Part shown: positions 19,221 through 26,364 of the stretch, piece after piece | Position numbering within the stretch: the stretch's first letter is position 1 | Layout of the letters: each line of letters begins with the position of its first letter | Assembly: GCF_029868745.1 (NCBI RefSeq) | Contig: NZ_JARWOP010000378.1 | Location: 1 to 44,556, forward strand | Direction: 5' to 3' | DNA from: Nocardia wallacei | GTDB taxonomy: Bacteria; Actinomycetota; Actinomycetes; Mycobacteriales; Mycobacteriaceae | Length of the DNA stretch: 44,556 nucleotides | Program-made: the position numbers and the translations under genes | Notes under the pieces: generated by a model | Told to the model about the DNA's origin: nothing | The model's database searches: none | What the model saw: only the letters and a program-made list of their open reading frames with translations

Positions 19221-20734
19221 CGGACCCGCGCCCGGATCGCGTCGTAGGTCAGGCCGTGCCGCTCGGCGACGGCGGCCGCGTAGGCCAGTCCGTCCGGCGG
19301 CCGCCGCTCGATCCGGAATGTCCTGACGGCCTCGTCGCCCGCGGCAACTCCCGCGACCATGCTCACCACCTCCGGTCCCAGGTCCGCGAGTTCGTCCAAG
19401 AATGTCACGTACACGGCGACGGCGCCGCGCGCGACGATCCGGCGCACCACGTCGCCGCCGATCCGCAGCGCGTCGGCGGCCGCTGTGGTGCTGAAGCTTT
19501 CGTTCAATACCACGATGCTGTGCGCGGTGATCCCGTCCACGATGTCGCGCATCCGGAGCAGTTCCTGTGCCAGTGCGCCGTCCGGATCGCTGATGTCGTC
19601 GTCGTGGACGAAATGCGTGAACAATGCGTCCGGCAGCAGTACCCGCGCCCGCGTGCCCGGCACCGGGCAGCCCAGTGCGGCCAGGTAGAACAATTGCCCG
19701 AACATCCGGGCGAAGGTGCTTTTGCCGCCCTGATTGGGGCCGGTGACGACGAGTATCCGCTCGGGCCCCTCGAGCCGGAAATCGTTGCGCACCACGATGG
19801 CCGACTTACCGGCGAGCCGTACGGCCAGCGCGGCGTCGTACGCGCCCTCCACGTGAATGTCGGCGAAATCCGAGGTGACCTCGGGATAGCAGAACGGCGC
19901 CCCGTGTGCCGTGAGTTTCCGGACGAACCGGAGATAGTCGAGATAAAACTGTAGTTCGGTGTCGAAACGCGCGACGGCGGGCGCGATGAAGTCGCGGTGC
20001 CGCTCGGCGTGCTGTTCGAGCCGGCGGAACGGCCGCGCATGCTGACCGGCGACGAGCGCGATGACCTGCTCCTCGACTTCGTTCATATCGGGCCACGGGT
20101 CGACCACGCGCGGCCGGGAAACGACGGCGTCGGCCCGGAAGCGCGCGAACGCCTCCCCGATGATCGCGCTGTAGTCGGCCTGGTCGGCATACCGATCGAT
20201 GACGAGTTGACGCCCGGTGACGTGCACGGTGTACCGCACCGACTCCAGTTCCGCGCGCACTTCGGCGGCCTCGGCGACCAGCTCCCGATACGCCGGCGCG
20301 CCGATATGGTCGTGCAGCCAGTCCCGCCAGTGGCGCAATCCATTGGAGCGCAACGGCAATGCGGTCAGCGCGCTGTCCAGCTCCGCGAGTGTCCGGGAGT
20401 AGACCGCCTCGGCGTCGAGTTGCCATCGGTTGCGTTGCTGCGGGTGGTGCAGGCGTCGGCCGCGCTCCACATGCTCTCGTACCGAACGCATTCCGGCCGT
20501 GAAGGCCTCGAATGCCGCGCGCACGGAGTCGTCCTCCAGGTCCCGGAAGATTTCGTGCCGATAGGCCACCGAATCGATGTCGCGCAGCGGCCGACGATGG
20601 ACCGCGTCGTGCGCGATTCCTCCTGTGGCCGTGAAGATCTGGTCAAGATTCAAATCCGCGAGCACATGCGGTTCGACATCGACCGCGTGTGCTTCGTCGC
20701 TGCCGCTCCACAGAATGCTCCCGAACTCGGCCAA
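19217..20734 (-). CDS. MutS-like ATPase, first of a tandem pair
   Basis: 505 aa from TTG 20734, chosen because a GGGAGGG ribosome site lies five bases upstream and the family tends to begin just before the FGSILW segment; an ATG at 20779 or a TTG at 20806 would lengthen it. Motifs: DLNLDQIFT near 27-35, Walker A TGPNQGGKST at 331-340, Walker B VVLNE at 408-412 followed by SFSTT. Like its partner it has a helical N-terminal half and no mismatch-reading domain. The paired paralogues with shared motifs but diverged Walker A sequences suggest a heterodimer. The stop overlaps the next start by four bases. Confidence 0.87.
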   Translation of the reverse strand: MAEFGSILWSGSDEAHAVDVEPHVLADLNLDQIFTATGGIAHDAVHRRPLRDIDSVAYRHEIFRDLEDDSVRAAFEAFTAGMRSVREHVERGRRLHHPQQRNRWQLDAEAVYSRTLAELDSALTALPLRSNGLRHWRDWLHDHIGAPAYRELVAEAAEVRAELESVRYTVHVTGRQLVIDRYADQADYSAIIGEAFARFRADAVVSRPRVVDPWPDMNEVEEQVIALVAGQHARPFRRLEQHAERHRDFIAPAVARFDTELQFYLDYLRFVRKLTAHGAPFCYPEVTSDFADIHVEGAYDAALAVRLAGKSAIVVRNDFRLEGPERILVVTGPNQGGKSTFARMFGQLFYLAALGCPVPGTRARVLLPDALFTHFVHDDDISDPDGALAQELLRMRDIVDGITAHSIVVLNESFSTTAAADALRIGGDVVRRIVARGAVAVYVTFLDELADLGPEVVSMVAGVAAGDEAVRTFRIERRPPDGLAYAAAVAERHGLTYDAIRARVR

Positions 20735-20870
20735 CGCTGCCCTCCCGACGGATGCCCCCAAACATAGCACGCACCCCATCGCCTCTCTGCGACAAACTTC
20801 GAACAATGCGCGGGCCGGGCAGCGGCCATTCCACCGACCGGCCCGGCGCGAACCGCTGTCGGCGATACGA

Positions 20871-20882
20871 CACTATGGGCGT
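20871..20882 (+). promoter_or_regulatory. -10 element for a leaderless thioesterase transcript
   Basis: CACTAT at 20871-20876 ends six bases before the ATG at 20883, and there is no ribosome site. That spacing puts the transcription start on the A of ATG. The same arrangement, with nearly the same bases through the first codons, occurs before the gene at 43472. Confidence 0.55.
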
Positions 20883-21665
20883 ATGACAGACATGCCTTCC
20901 ATGTTCACGATCGACGACGGCGGGCGGTACCTCCCGCAGGGCTGGGCGTACGGTCGGTGGGGGGCGGACATGCTCAACGGCCCGGCGATCTGCGCCGCGG
21001 CGGCTCGCTCGCTCGAACGCGAGCACGGCCTGGCCGATTTCGTACCGGCGCGGTTCACCATCGATATGTTCAAGGCGGCCAAGGGCGCTCCGCTCGAGGT
21101 GCGCACCGAGGTCGTGCGCTCCGGCCGGCGCATCCACATCGCCGCGGCTCACGTGCGGCAGGGCGACGTCGAGGTCGCCGAGGCACGGCTGGTGCAGTTG
21201 CGCGCCACCGACGCGCCGCCCGGCGAGGAGTGGCACTCCGAGCACCCGTTCGATCCGCCCGCCGACTCGGGCGTCGACTGGTGGTATCGCAGCGACCACG
21301 ACTGGTCGACCACCCTGTCCGACCACCAGAATTCCGGCCGCAAGAGCCTGTGGGCGGTCCCGCTGGGCGCGGTCGAGGGCGAGGAGCGCAGCCCCTTCGT
21401 CCAAGCGGTGGTTGCCGCCGAATCCACGAGCCTGGTGACCAATTGGGGTTCGCGGGGCATCGGCTACATCAACGCGGACCTCACCGTCGCCCTCGACCGC
21501 GTCCCGGTCGGCGACCGCATCGGCCTGCACGCCGAAACGCACCTCACGAGCAACGGCATCTCGGTGGGCACGGCCACCCTGTTCGATTCCCGCGGGCCCC
21601 TCGGCACCGGCATGGTCACCGCGGTCGGCAATGCCGCCGCACAGATCGACTTCAGCGGTTCCTGA
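20883..21665 (+). CDS. Acyl-CoA thioesterase, TesB-like double hotdog
   Basis: 260 aa. Two hotdog-fold halves can be traced: the first around residues 15-110 (GWAYGRWGADMLNGPAICAA, then RFTIDMFKAAKG and a LEVRTEVVRSGRRIHIA strand), the second around 150-255 (ESTSLVTNWGSRGIGYINAD and the closing strands). The pattern matches the TesB/acyl-CoA thioesterase group that hydrolyses acyl-CoA thioesters in the cytoplasm. The substrate is not predictable. Start ATG 20883 is supported by a leaderless promoter. It is divergent from the MutS-like pair and upstream of the alarmone synthetase gene. Confidence 0.82.
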   Translation: MTDMPSMFTIDDGGRYLPQGWAYGRWGADMLNGPAICAAAARSLEREHGLADFVPARFTIDMFKAAKGAPLEVRTEVVRSGRRIHIAAAHVRQGDVEVAEARLVQLRATDAPPGEEWHSEHPFDPPADSGVDWWYRSDHDWSTTLSDHQNSGRKSLWAVPLGAVEGEERSPFVQAVVAAESTSLVTNWGSRGIGYINADLTVALDRVPVGDRIGLHAETHLTSNGISVGTATLFDSRGPLGTGMVTAVGNAAAQIDFSGS

Positions 21666-21673
21666 CCGGCGGC

Positions 21674-21691
21674 ACGGCGTTCCCGCCGTGG
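21674..21691 (+). terminator. Short hairpin after the thioesterase gene
   Basis: A 7-bp GC-rich stem (cacggcg / cgccgtg) with a ttcc loop starts nine bases after the stop. No T-run follows. It could weaken read-through into the alarmone synthetase gene. Confidence 0.35.
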
Positions 21692-21735
21692 CGGACGTCA
21701 CCCGGCGTGGCAGGAAAACCGCAGGCAAAGGCAGA

Positions 21736-22515
21736 ATGAAGCACGTGAGAGCCTGGCAGCCGATCCCCCACGCCGACGATGTCTCCCCCGCGGACATGGG
21801 TCGGGTCACCATCGACGACGTTCGCGCGCTCCGCGAGCAGTTCCTCGATTTCATGCTCGGCTACAAGTTCGCGATCGACGAGATCACGACCAAGATCAAT
21901 ATCTTGCGCGAGGACTTCAACAGCACCCACGAGTACAACCCGATCGAGCATGTGGGATCGCGGCTCAAGTCGCCGGAGAGTGTGCTGGAAAAGGTCCAGC
22001 GCAAGAATTACGCGATGAACCTGGCGTCCATCCGGGAGAACGTGCTCGATATCGCCGGGGTCCGGGTCGTGTGCAGTTTCATCTCCGATATCGCCCAGAT
22101 CAGGGACATGCTGGTCGGGCAGGAGGACATCACGCTGCTGGAGGAGCGCGACTACATCACCCACCGCAAGCCGAACGGCTACCAGAGCCTGCACCTCATC
22201 GTGTCGATCCCGGTATTCCGCTCCAACCGCACCGAGCGCATGCCGGTCGAAATCCAGATCCGCACCATCGCGATGGACTTCTGGGCCAGCCTGGAGCACA
22301 AGATCTACTACAAATACCGCGGCGAGGTCCCACCCAACCTCCGCACCGACCTGACCCAGGCCGCCGAGGTAGCCGCCCAGCTGGACGAAAAAATGGAAGC
22401 CCTACACCGCCAGGTCGACCACACCACCCGCCCCCCGACCACTTCCCTCGACACCTTGGACCTGAGCACCCTGTACAACAGCCTCACCACTTCCCCCGGC
22501 CGCCCCACCACCTGA
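21736..22515 (+). CDS. Small alarmone synthetase ((p)ppGpp synthetase, RelP/RelQ type)
   Basis: 259 aa containing only a RelA/SpoT synthetase domain: no HD hydrolase, TGS or ACT domain. Visible motifs are HVGSRLKSPESVLEKVQRK (pyrophosphate-donor contact), the DIAGVRVVCSF strand, ERDYITHRKPNGYQSLH (acceptor GDP/GTP loop), and VEIQIRT followed by WASLEHK with the catalytic glutamates. The family makes (p)ppGpp from ATP and GDP/GTP under stress. The start at ATG 21736 has an AAAGG upstream. The C-terminal tail after about residue 225 is Thr/Pro-rich and probably disordered. It ends convergent with arsR. Confidence 0.92.
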   Translation: MKHVRAWQPIPHADDVSPADMGRVTIDDVRALREQFLDFMLGYKFAIDEITTKINILREDFNSTHEYNPIEHVGSRLKSPESVLEKVQRKNYAMNLASIRENVLDIAGVRVVCSFISDIAQIRDMLVGQEDITLLEERDYITHRKPNGYQSLHLIVSIPVFRSNRTERMPVEIQIRTIAMDFWASLEHKIYYKYRGEVPPNLRTDLTQAAEVAAQLDEKMEALHRQVDHTTRPPTTSLDTLDLSTLYNSLTTSPGRPTT

Positions 22516-22547
22516 CCGATCACCCGAACACGTCCGGCCGGGTCGAT

Positions 22548-22907
22548 TCAGGGGCAGCAGTTGGGGTCCAGGACGGTGCAGAGGGCGGCGAGGGCTTCTC
22601 GGCGGGGGCGGTGGAGGGTGTTCATGCCTCGGCGTTCGGACTCTATGAGGCCGGCGTTGCGTAGTTGGGTGAGGTGGTGGCTGACGGTGGATTCCGACAG
22701 GCCGACCGTGGTGGCGAGGTCGCCGCCGTTCTCTTCGCCGCGCGGGCTGGTGAGTAGCAGGGACATCAGTTTCACGCGGACCGGGTCCGCGATTGCCTTG
22801 AGGCGCAAGGCGACTTCCAATGCGGCGGCATCGTCGATCGGACCGGCCGCCACGGGCCGGCAGCAGACGGGGGCGGACATGTCGATCACGGGTAGCGCCT
22901 TGGGCAT
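22548..22907 (-). CDS. arsR: ArsR-family metalloregulator with Cys pairs at both ends
   Basis: 119 aa winged-helix repressor: ADPVRVKLMSLL leads into the HTH, whose recognition helix is SESTVSHHLTQLRNAG. The classical ELCVCDL metal site is absent; the matching stretch reads GEENGGDL. Instead there are vicinal cysteines at 15-16 (PVCCRP) and 117-118 (NCCP). The 15-16 pair resembles the N-terminal pair used for As(III) in the Corynebacterium ArsR type, but the third Cys of that site, around residue 55, is missing. It probably controls itself and cadI through the two GACATATGTC sites between them. Start ATG 22907 has TAGGGT seven bases upstream, so it is likely leaderless. Confidence 0.9.
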   Translation of the reverse strand: MPKALPVIDMSAPVCCRPVAAGPIDDAAALEVALRLKAIADPVRVKLMSLLLTSPRGEENGGDLATTVGLSESTVSHHLTQLRNAGLIESERRGMNTLHRPRREALAALCTVLDPNCCP

Positions 22908-22914
22908 GAGACCA

Positions 22915-22959
22915 ACCCTACCCAGTGCATTGACATATGTCGAAGAAGTGGTGCAGACT
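22915..22959. promoter_or_regulatory. Divergent overlapping promoters of arsR and cadI
   Basis: Minus strand: TTCGAC (22939-22944), 18-base spacer, TAGGGT (22915-22920), then seven bases to the arsR ATG. Plus strand: TTGACA (22930-22935), 18-base spacer, CAGACT (22954-22959) for cadI. Both -35 boxes overlap the first GACATATGTC operator, so one bound repressor would block both. Confidence 0.6.
22932..22941. promoter_or_regulatory. ArsR operator, copy 1
   Basis: Perfect 10-bp palindrome GACATATGTC. With its flank (cgaagaa) it forms a 16-base sequence repeated in inverted orientation at copy 2. It lies across both -35 regions. Confidence 0.65.
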
Positions 22960-22977
22960 CAGGCCGTCGAGTTCTTC

Positions 22978-22987
22978 GACATATGTC
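22978..22987. promoter_or_regulatory. ArsR operator, copy 2
   Basis: Second GACATATGTC, preceded by ttcttc, the mirror image of copy 1. Centre-to-centre distance is 46 bases. It lies between the cadI -10 and the cadI ribosome site. Confidence 0.65.
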
Positions 22988-23009
22988 TCACAAGTGGAGG
23001 TTCGTCATC

Positions 23010-23486
23010 ATGTCCCGCATCCAACTCGCCCTCAATGTCGATGATCTCGAGCAGGCCGTCGCCTTCTACTCGACCTTGTTCGGCACGGCACCGGCCAAGC
23101 GCAAGCCGGGGTATGCCAATTTCGCGATCGCGGAGCCGCCGTTGAAGCTGGTGCTGCTGGAGAACACCGGCCAGGGCGGCACGCTCAATCATCTCGGGGT
23201 GGAGGTAGAGACCTCCGAGCAGGTGCACGGCGAGATCGCGCGCCTGTCGGAGGCCGGGTTGTTCGCCGAGGAGCAGATCGCGACCACGTGTTGTTTCGCC
23301 ACCCAGGACAAGGTGTGGGTCACCGGCCCGCACGGCGAGCGCTGGGAGGTCTACACCGTCCTCGCCGACAGCGAATCCTTCGGCGACGCACCGCAACTCG
23401 GTGACGCGGAAGCCGTACAGGCGTGCTGCGGCACCGCCGAGGAGGCGGCCGCCGAGGGCGCGTGCTGCGGCAGCGCGGCGAAGTAG
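23010..23486 (+). CDS. cadI: CadI/ArsI-family VOC dioxygenase
   Basis: 158 aa; ATG 23010 follows GTGGAGG by nine bases. The sequence is close to mycobacterial CadI: MSRIQLALNV start, GYANFAIAEPPLKLVL, and TTCCFATQDKVWVTGP. It is a single vicinal-oxygen-chelate module with candidate Fe(II) ligands Gln5, His61 and Glu113 and the vicinal cysteines Cys94-Cys95 that bind trivalent arsenicals in ArsI. Two extra Cys pairs (139-140 and 152-153) lie in a flexible C-terminal tail. ArsI enzymes break C-As bonds of organoarsenicals; CadI was named for cadmium induction. The divergent arsR and shared operators fit a metal(loid)-induced role. Confidence 0.92.
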   Translation: MSRIQLALNVDDLEQAVAFYSTLFGTAPAKRKPGYANFAIAEPPLKLVLLENTGQGGTLNHLGVEVETSEQVHGEIARLSEAGLFAEEQIATTCCFATQDKVWVTGPHGERWEVYTVLADSESFGDAPQLGDAEAVQACCGTAEEAAAEGACCGSAAK

Positions 23487-23506
23487 CAGGCGTGAAACCG
23501 CAGGCG

Positions 23507-24556
23507 TCAGCGCTGCTGCGCCGCGCTCAGGTCCAGAGCGATGTCGGTGATCAGGTCCTCCTGGCCACCGACCAGCCTGCGCTCGCCGACCGCCAGCAGG
23601 ATGTCGCGGGTGTCCAGGCCGTACTGTTTCGCCGCCGCTTCCGCGTGGCGGAGGAAGCTCGAGTACACGCCCGCGAAGCCGAGGGTCAGGGTTTCGCGGT
23701 CGACCTGCACCGGACGATCCTGTAGCGGGCGCACGATGTCGTCGGCGGCGTCCTGGAGGGCGAACAGGTCGCAATTGTGTTTCCAGCCGGACAGATCCGC
23801 GACCGCGGCGAAGGGTTCGATCAGACAGTTGCCCGCGCCCGCGCCGTGCCCGGCCAGCGAGGCGTCGACCCGGATCGCCCCTTCCTCCACCGCCACTACG
23901 GAATTCGCCACCGACAGCGACAGATTCTGGTGCGCGTGGATCCCGATCTGAGTGCCGGGATCGAGGATGTCCCGGTAGGCGCGCACCCGCTCCCGCACCC
24001 CGTCCATGGTCAGCCTGCCGCCGGAGTCGGTGACGTAAACACAATGTGCGCCATAGGATTCCATGAGTTTCGCCTGCCGGGCCAGCTCGGCCGGTTCGCT
24101 CAGATGCGACATCATCAGGAAGCCGCTCACGTCCATGCCGAGTTCGCGGGCGGTGCCGATGTGCTGGGCGGCCACGTCGGCCTCGGTGCAGTGCGTCGCC
24201 ACTCGCACCGAGGTCACCCCGAGGGCGAAGGCCTGCTTCAACTCGGCGACGGTGCCGACTCCCGGCAGCAGCAGCGTGGTCAGCTTCGCGCGGTGCACGA
24301 CCGCGGCGGCCGCCTCGATCCATTCCCGGTCGGTGTTGCTGCCCGGCCCGTAGGTGAGGCTGTGCCCGGCGAGGCCGTCGCCGTGGGTGACCTCGAGGGC
24401 GTCGACCCCGGCGGCGTCGAGGGCGGCGGCGATCCGGGCCACGTTCTCGGGGCTGATCCGGTGCCGCAGGGCGTGCATGCCGTCGCGCAGGGTGACGTCC
24501 TGGATGTAGAGCGGGGCGCCGTCGGTGACATTCGGGCGGGTGGTCGTCTGGGTCAT
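23507..24556 (-). CDS. dmpG: 4-hydroxy-2-oxovalerate aldolase
   Basis: 349 aa TIM-barrel aldolase of the DmpG/HsaF/BphI family, which splits 4-hydroxy-2-oxoacids to pyruvate and an aldehyde. Visible: YIQDVTLRDGMHALRH with Arg24-Asp25, and the metal site IHAHQN with His207 and His209. The C-terminal domain (about 290-349) is the part that docks with the acylating dehydrogenase. The start at ATG 24556 overlaps the stop of the dehydrogenase gene by four bases, matching the known channelling complex. Last gene of the three-gene operon, convergent with cadI. Confidence 0.95.
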   Translation of the reverse strand: MTQTTTRPNVTDGAPLYIQDVTLRDGMHALRHRISPENVARIAAALDAAGVDALEVTHGDGLAGHSLTYGPGSNTDREWIEAAAAVVHRAKLTTLLLPGVGTVAELKQAFALGVTSVRVATHCTEADVAAQHIGTARELGMDVSGFLMMSHLSEPAELARQAKLMESYGAHCVYVTDSGGRLTMDGVRERVRAYRDILDPGTQIGIHAHQNLSLSVANSVVAVEEGAIRVDASLAGHGAGAGNCLIEPFAAVADLSGWKHNCDLFALQDAADDIVRPLQDRPVQVDRETLTLGFAGVYSSFLRHAEAAAKQYGLDTRDILLAVGERRLVGGQEDLITDIALDLSAAQQR

Positions 24557-25500
24557 CGGGCCGTCTCCACAAGCATGTTGTCGGCGATCTTCTCCGCGAC
24601 TCGCAGGGCCGCGGAGGTCATGATGTCGAGGTTGCCCGCGTAGGCGGGCAGATAGTGCGCGGCGCCCTCGACCTCGAGGAAGACCGATACCTTCCACAGG
24701 CCGGGGCCCCGGTCGACGCCGCCGGTGAGGGTGGCGACCGATTCGGCGTCGTCCAGCTTCGTGAACTGCACATCCTGTTTGAGCCGATACCCCGGCACGT
24801 ACGCCGCGACCGCGGCGACCATGTCCCGCACGGACTTTCGGATCGCCTCCTGGTCCGGATCGGTGACCAGGGTGAGTACGGTATCGCGCATGATCAGCGG
24901 CGGCTCGGCCGGATTGAGGACGATGATGGCCTTGCCGTGCTCGGCGCCCCCGACCCGCACGATCGCCTCCGAGGTGGTCTCGGTGAACTCGTCGATGTTC
25001 GCCCGCGTCCCCGGCCCCGCGGATTTCGAGGCGATGGAGGCCACGATCTCCGCGTAGTGCACCGGCGTGACCGCGGCCACGGCGGCGACGATCGGAATCG
25101 TCGCCTGTCCCCCGCAGGTCACCATGTTCACGATCGGGGCGTCGAGGTGCTCGTCCAGATTGACGGCCGGCACCACGAACGGCCCGATGGCCGCGGGCGT
25201 GAGGTCGATCAGCCGCTTGCCGTAGGGCCGCAGCGCCTCCTCGTTCGCCAGGTGCGCCTTGGCCGAGGTGGAGTCGAAAATGATTCGGATGTCGTCGAAT
25301 TCGGGATGTGCGAGCAGTCCCCGCACGCCGTTGTCGATGGCATCGATGCCCAGCCGGCGGGCGCGGGCGAGCCCGTCCGAGGCGGGGTCGATGCCGACGA
25401 GCGCGGTGATCTCGACGTGCTGTGCGACGCGGAGGAGTTTGATGACCAGGTCGGTGCCGATATTGCCCGACCCGATGACCGCGGCCTTGATCCGGCTCAT
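24553..25500 (-). CDS. Acetaldehyde dehydrogenase (acylating), DmpF/HsaG family
   Basis: 315 aa. NAD-binding GSGNIGTD at 10-17 and catalytic Cys129 in NMVTCGGQATIPIV. It oxidises acetaldehyde or propionaldehyde to the acyl-CoA, with the aldehyde passed directly from the aldolase encoded next. The ATG has AGGA five bases upstream; it starts 25 bases after the hydratase stop. Family equivalents carry the names dmpF, mhpF, bphJ and hsaG. Confidence 0.95.
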   Translation of the reverse strand: MSRIKAAVIGSGNIGTDLVIKLLRVAQHVEITALVGIDPASDGLARARRLGIDAIDNGVRGLLAHPEFDDIRIIFDSTSAKAHLANEEALRPYGKRLIDLTPAAIGPFVVPAVNLDEHLDAPIVNMVTCGGQATIPIVAAVAAVTPVHYAEIVASIASKSAGPGTRANIDEFTETTSEAIVRVGGAEHGKAIIVLNPAEPPLIMRDTVLTLVTDPDQEAIRKSVRDMVAAVAAYVPGYRLKQDVQFTKLDDAESVATLTGGVDRGPGLWKVSVFLEVEGAAHYLPAYAGNLDIMTSAALRVAEKIADNMLVETAR

Positions 25501-25525
25501 GGTGTCCTGCTTTCGGGTGAGATGG

Positions 25526-26317
25526 TCAATCCGTGAAAGTCGCGGTGACGGAGCCTATTTCGGAAATGTGCGCCTGGTAGGTCGCGCCCGGAGCCACCGG
25601 CACGATCGGCCCGAGCGCACCGGAAAGGATGACTTCGCCCGCGCGCAAAGGGGAACCGAACACACAGCAGGTATTGGCCAGCCACGCCAGGGCCTCCCAC
25701 GGGCTGCCCAGGCAGTCGGCGCCGCGGCCGGTCGAGAGCTGTTCGCCGCCGGAGGTCATGGTCATCGTGACCGCGACGAGGTCGGGGGCGTCGGCGATCG
25801 CTAGCGAGTCGCCGAGTACATACAGCCCCGAGGAGGCGTTGTCGGCGACCGTATCGGCGAACCTGATGTCCCAGTCGGCGATTCGGCTGTCGACGATCTC
25901 GAACGCCGCGTGCACCCGATCCACGAAATGCGGCGCCTCGGCCGCCGTGATCGGGCCCGGAATGTCACCGGACAGGGTGAAGGCGATCTCGGCTTCGATC
26001 CGGGGCTGAAGCAGTCTGCCGAGGTCGACCTTCTCGTCGTGGGTGCAGTCGAAGTCGTCGAGCAGGACACCGAAATCGGGCTGGGCCACGCCCAGTTGGC
26101 GCTGCACGGCCGGGGAGGTCAGGCCGATCTTGCGTCCGATCAGCGTGCGGCCACCGGCGAGCAGTGCGTCGATATTGCGCTGCTGGATCTCGTAGGCCGC
26201 GTCCAGGTTGTCCGGCCCGATCAGGTCACGGATCGGCGCACACGGGGTCCGGGTGGCCGCCGCTGCCGCGAGTCGTTCGGCGGCCGCGCCGATCGTGTGG
26301 GGTTGCACCGTCGTCAT
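25526..26317 (-). CDS. 2-oxopent-4-enoate hydratase (MhpD/DmpE/HsaE family)
   Basis: 263 aa from ATG 26317. An ATG three codons earlier exists, but TAGCGT seven bases before 26317 supports a leaderless start there. Family motifs: RKIGLTSPAVQRQLGV, PDFGVLLDD and the metal-ligand helix RIEAEIAFTL. It adds water to 2-hydroxypenta-2,4-dienoates made by meta-cleavage of aromatic or steroid rings, producing the substrate of the aldolase. The gene order hydratase-dehydrogenase-aldolase equals hsaE-hsaG-hsaF of mycobacteria, but the divergent regulator here is IclR-type rather than KstR-type TetR, pointing to aromatic acid or phenol catabolism. No ring-cleavage dioxygenase is in the window. Confidence 0.93.
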   Translation of the reverse strand: MTTVQPHTIGAAAERLAAAAATRTPCAPIRDLIGPDNLDAAYEIQQRNIDALLAGGRTLIGRKIGLTSPAVQRQLGVAQPDFGVLLDDFDCTHDEKVDLGRLLQPRIEAEIAFTLSGDIPGPITAAEAPHFVDRVHAAFEIVDSRIADWDIRFADTVADNASSGLYVLGDSLAIADAPDLVAVTMTMTSGGEQLSTGRGADCLGSPWEALAWLANTCCVFGSPLRAGEVILSGALGPIVPVAPGATYQAHISEIGSVTATFTD

Positions 26318-26364
26318 GTCGTGCACGCTATGGCCGAGGATGCGCCGCGAATAGGATGTGTCCC
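26318..26364. promoter_or_regulatory. 47-bp divergent leaderless promoter region
   Basis: Minus: TAGCGT (26325-26330) ends seven bases before the hydratase ATG. Plus: TAGGAT (26352-26357) ends seven bases before the iclR ATG. Neither gene has a ribosome site. The two -10 boxes are 21 bases apart, so the -35 region of each promoter overlaps the other's -10 and any bound IclR dimer would affect both. Confidence 0.6.

Noticed and set aside
17793..19247. 484-residue plus-strand frame opposite the MutS-like gene
   Set aside because: Opposite-strand shadow; the minus strand has intact Walker motifs.
25526..26317. Steroid-specific hsaEGF assignment
   Set aside because: Gene order matches, but no steroid ring-cleavage gene or KstR-type regulator is present; an aromatic pathway is equally good.
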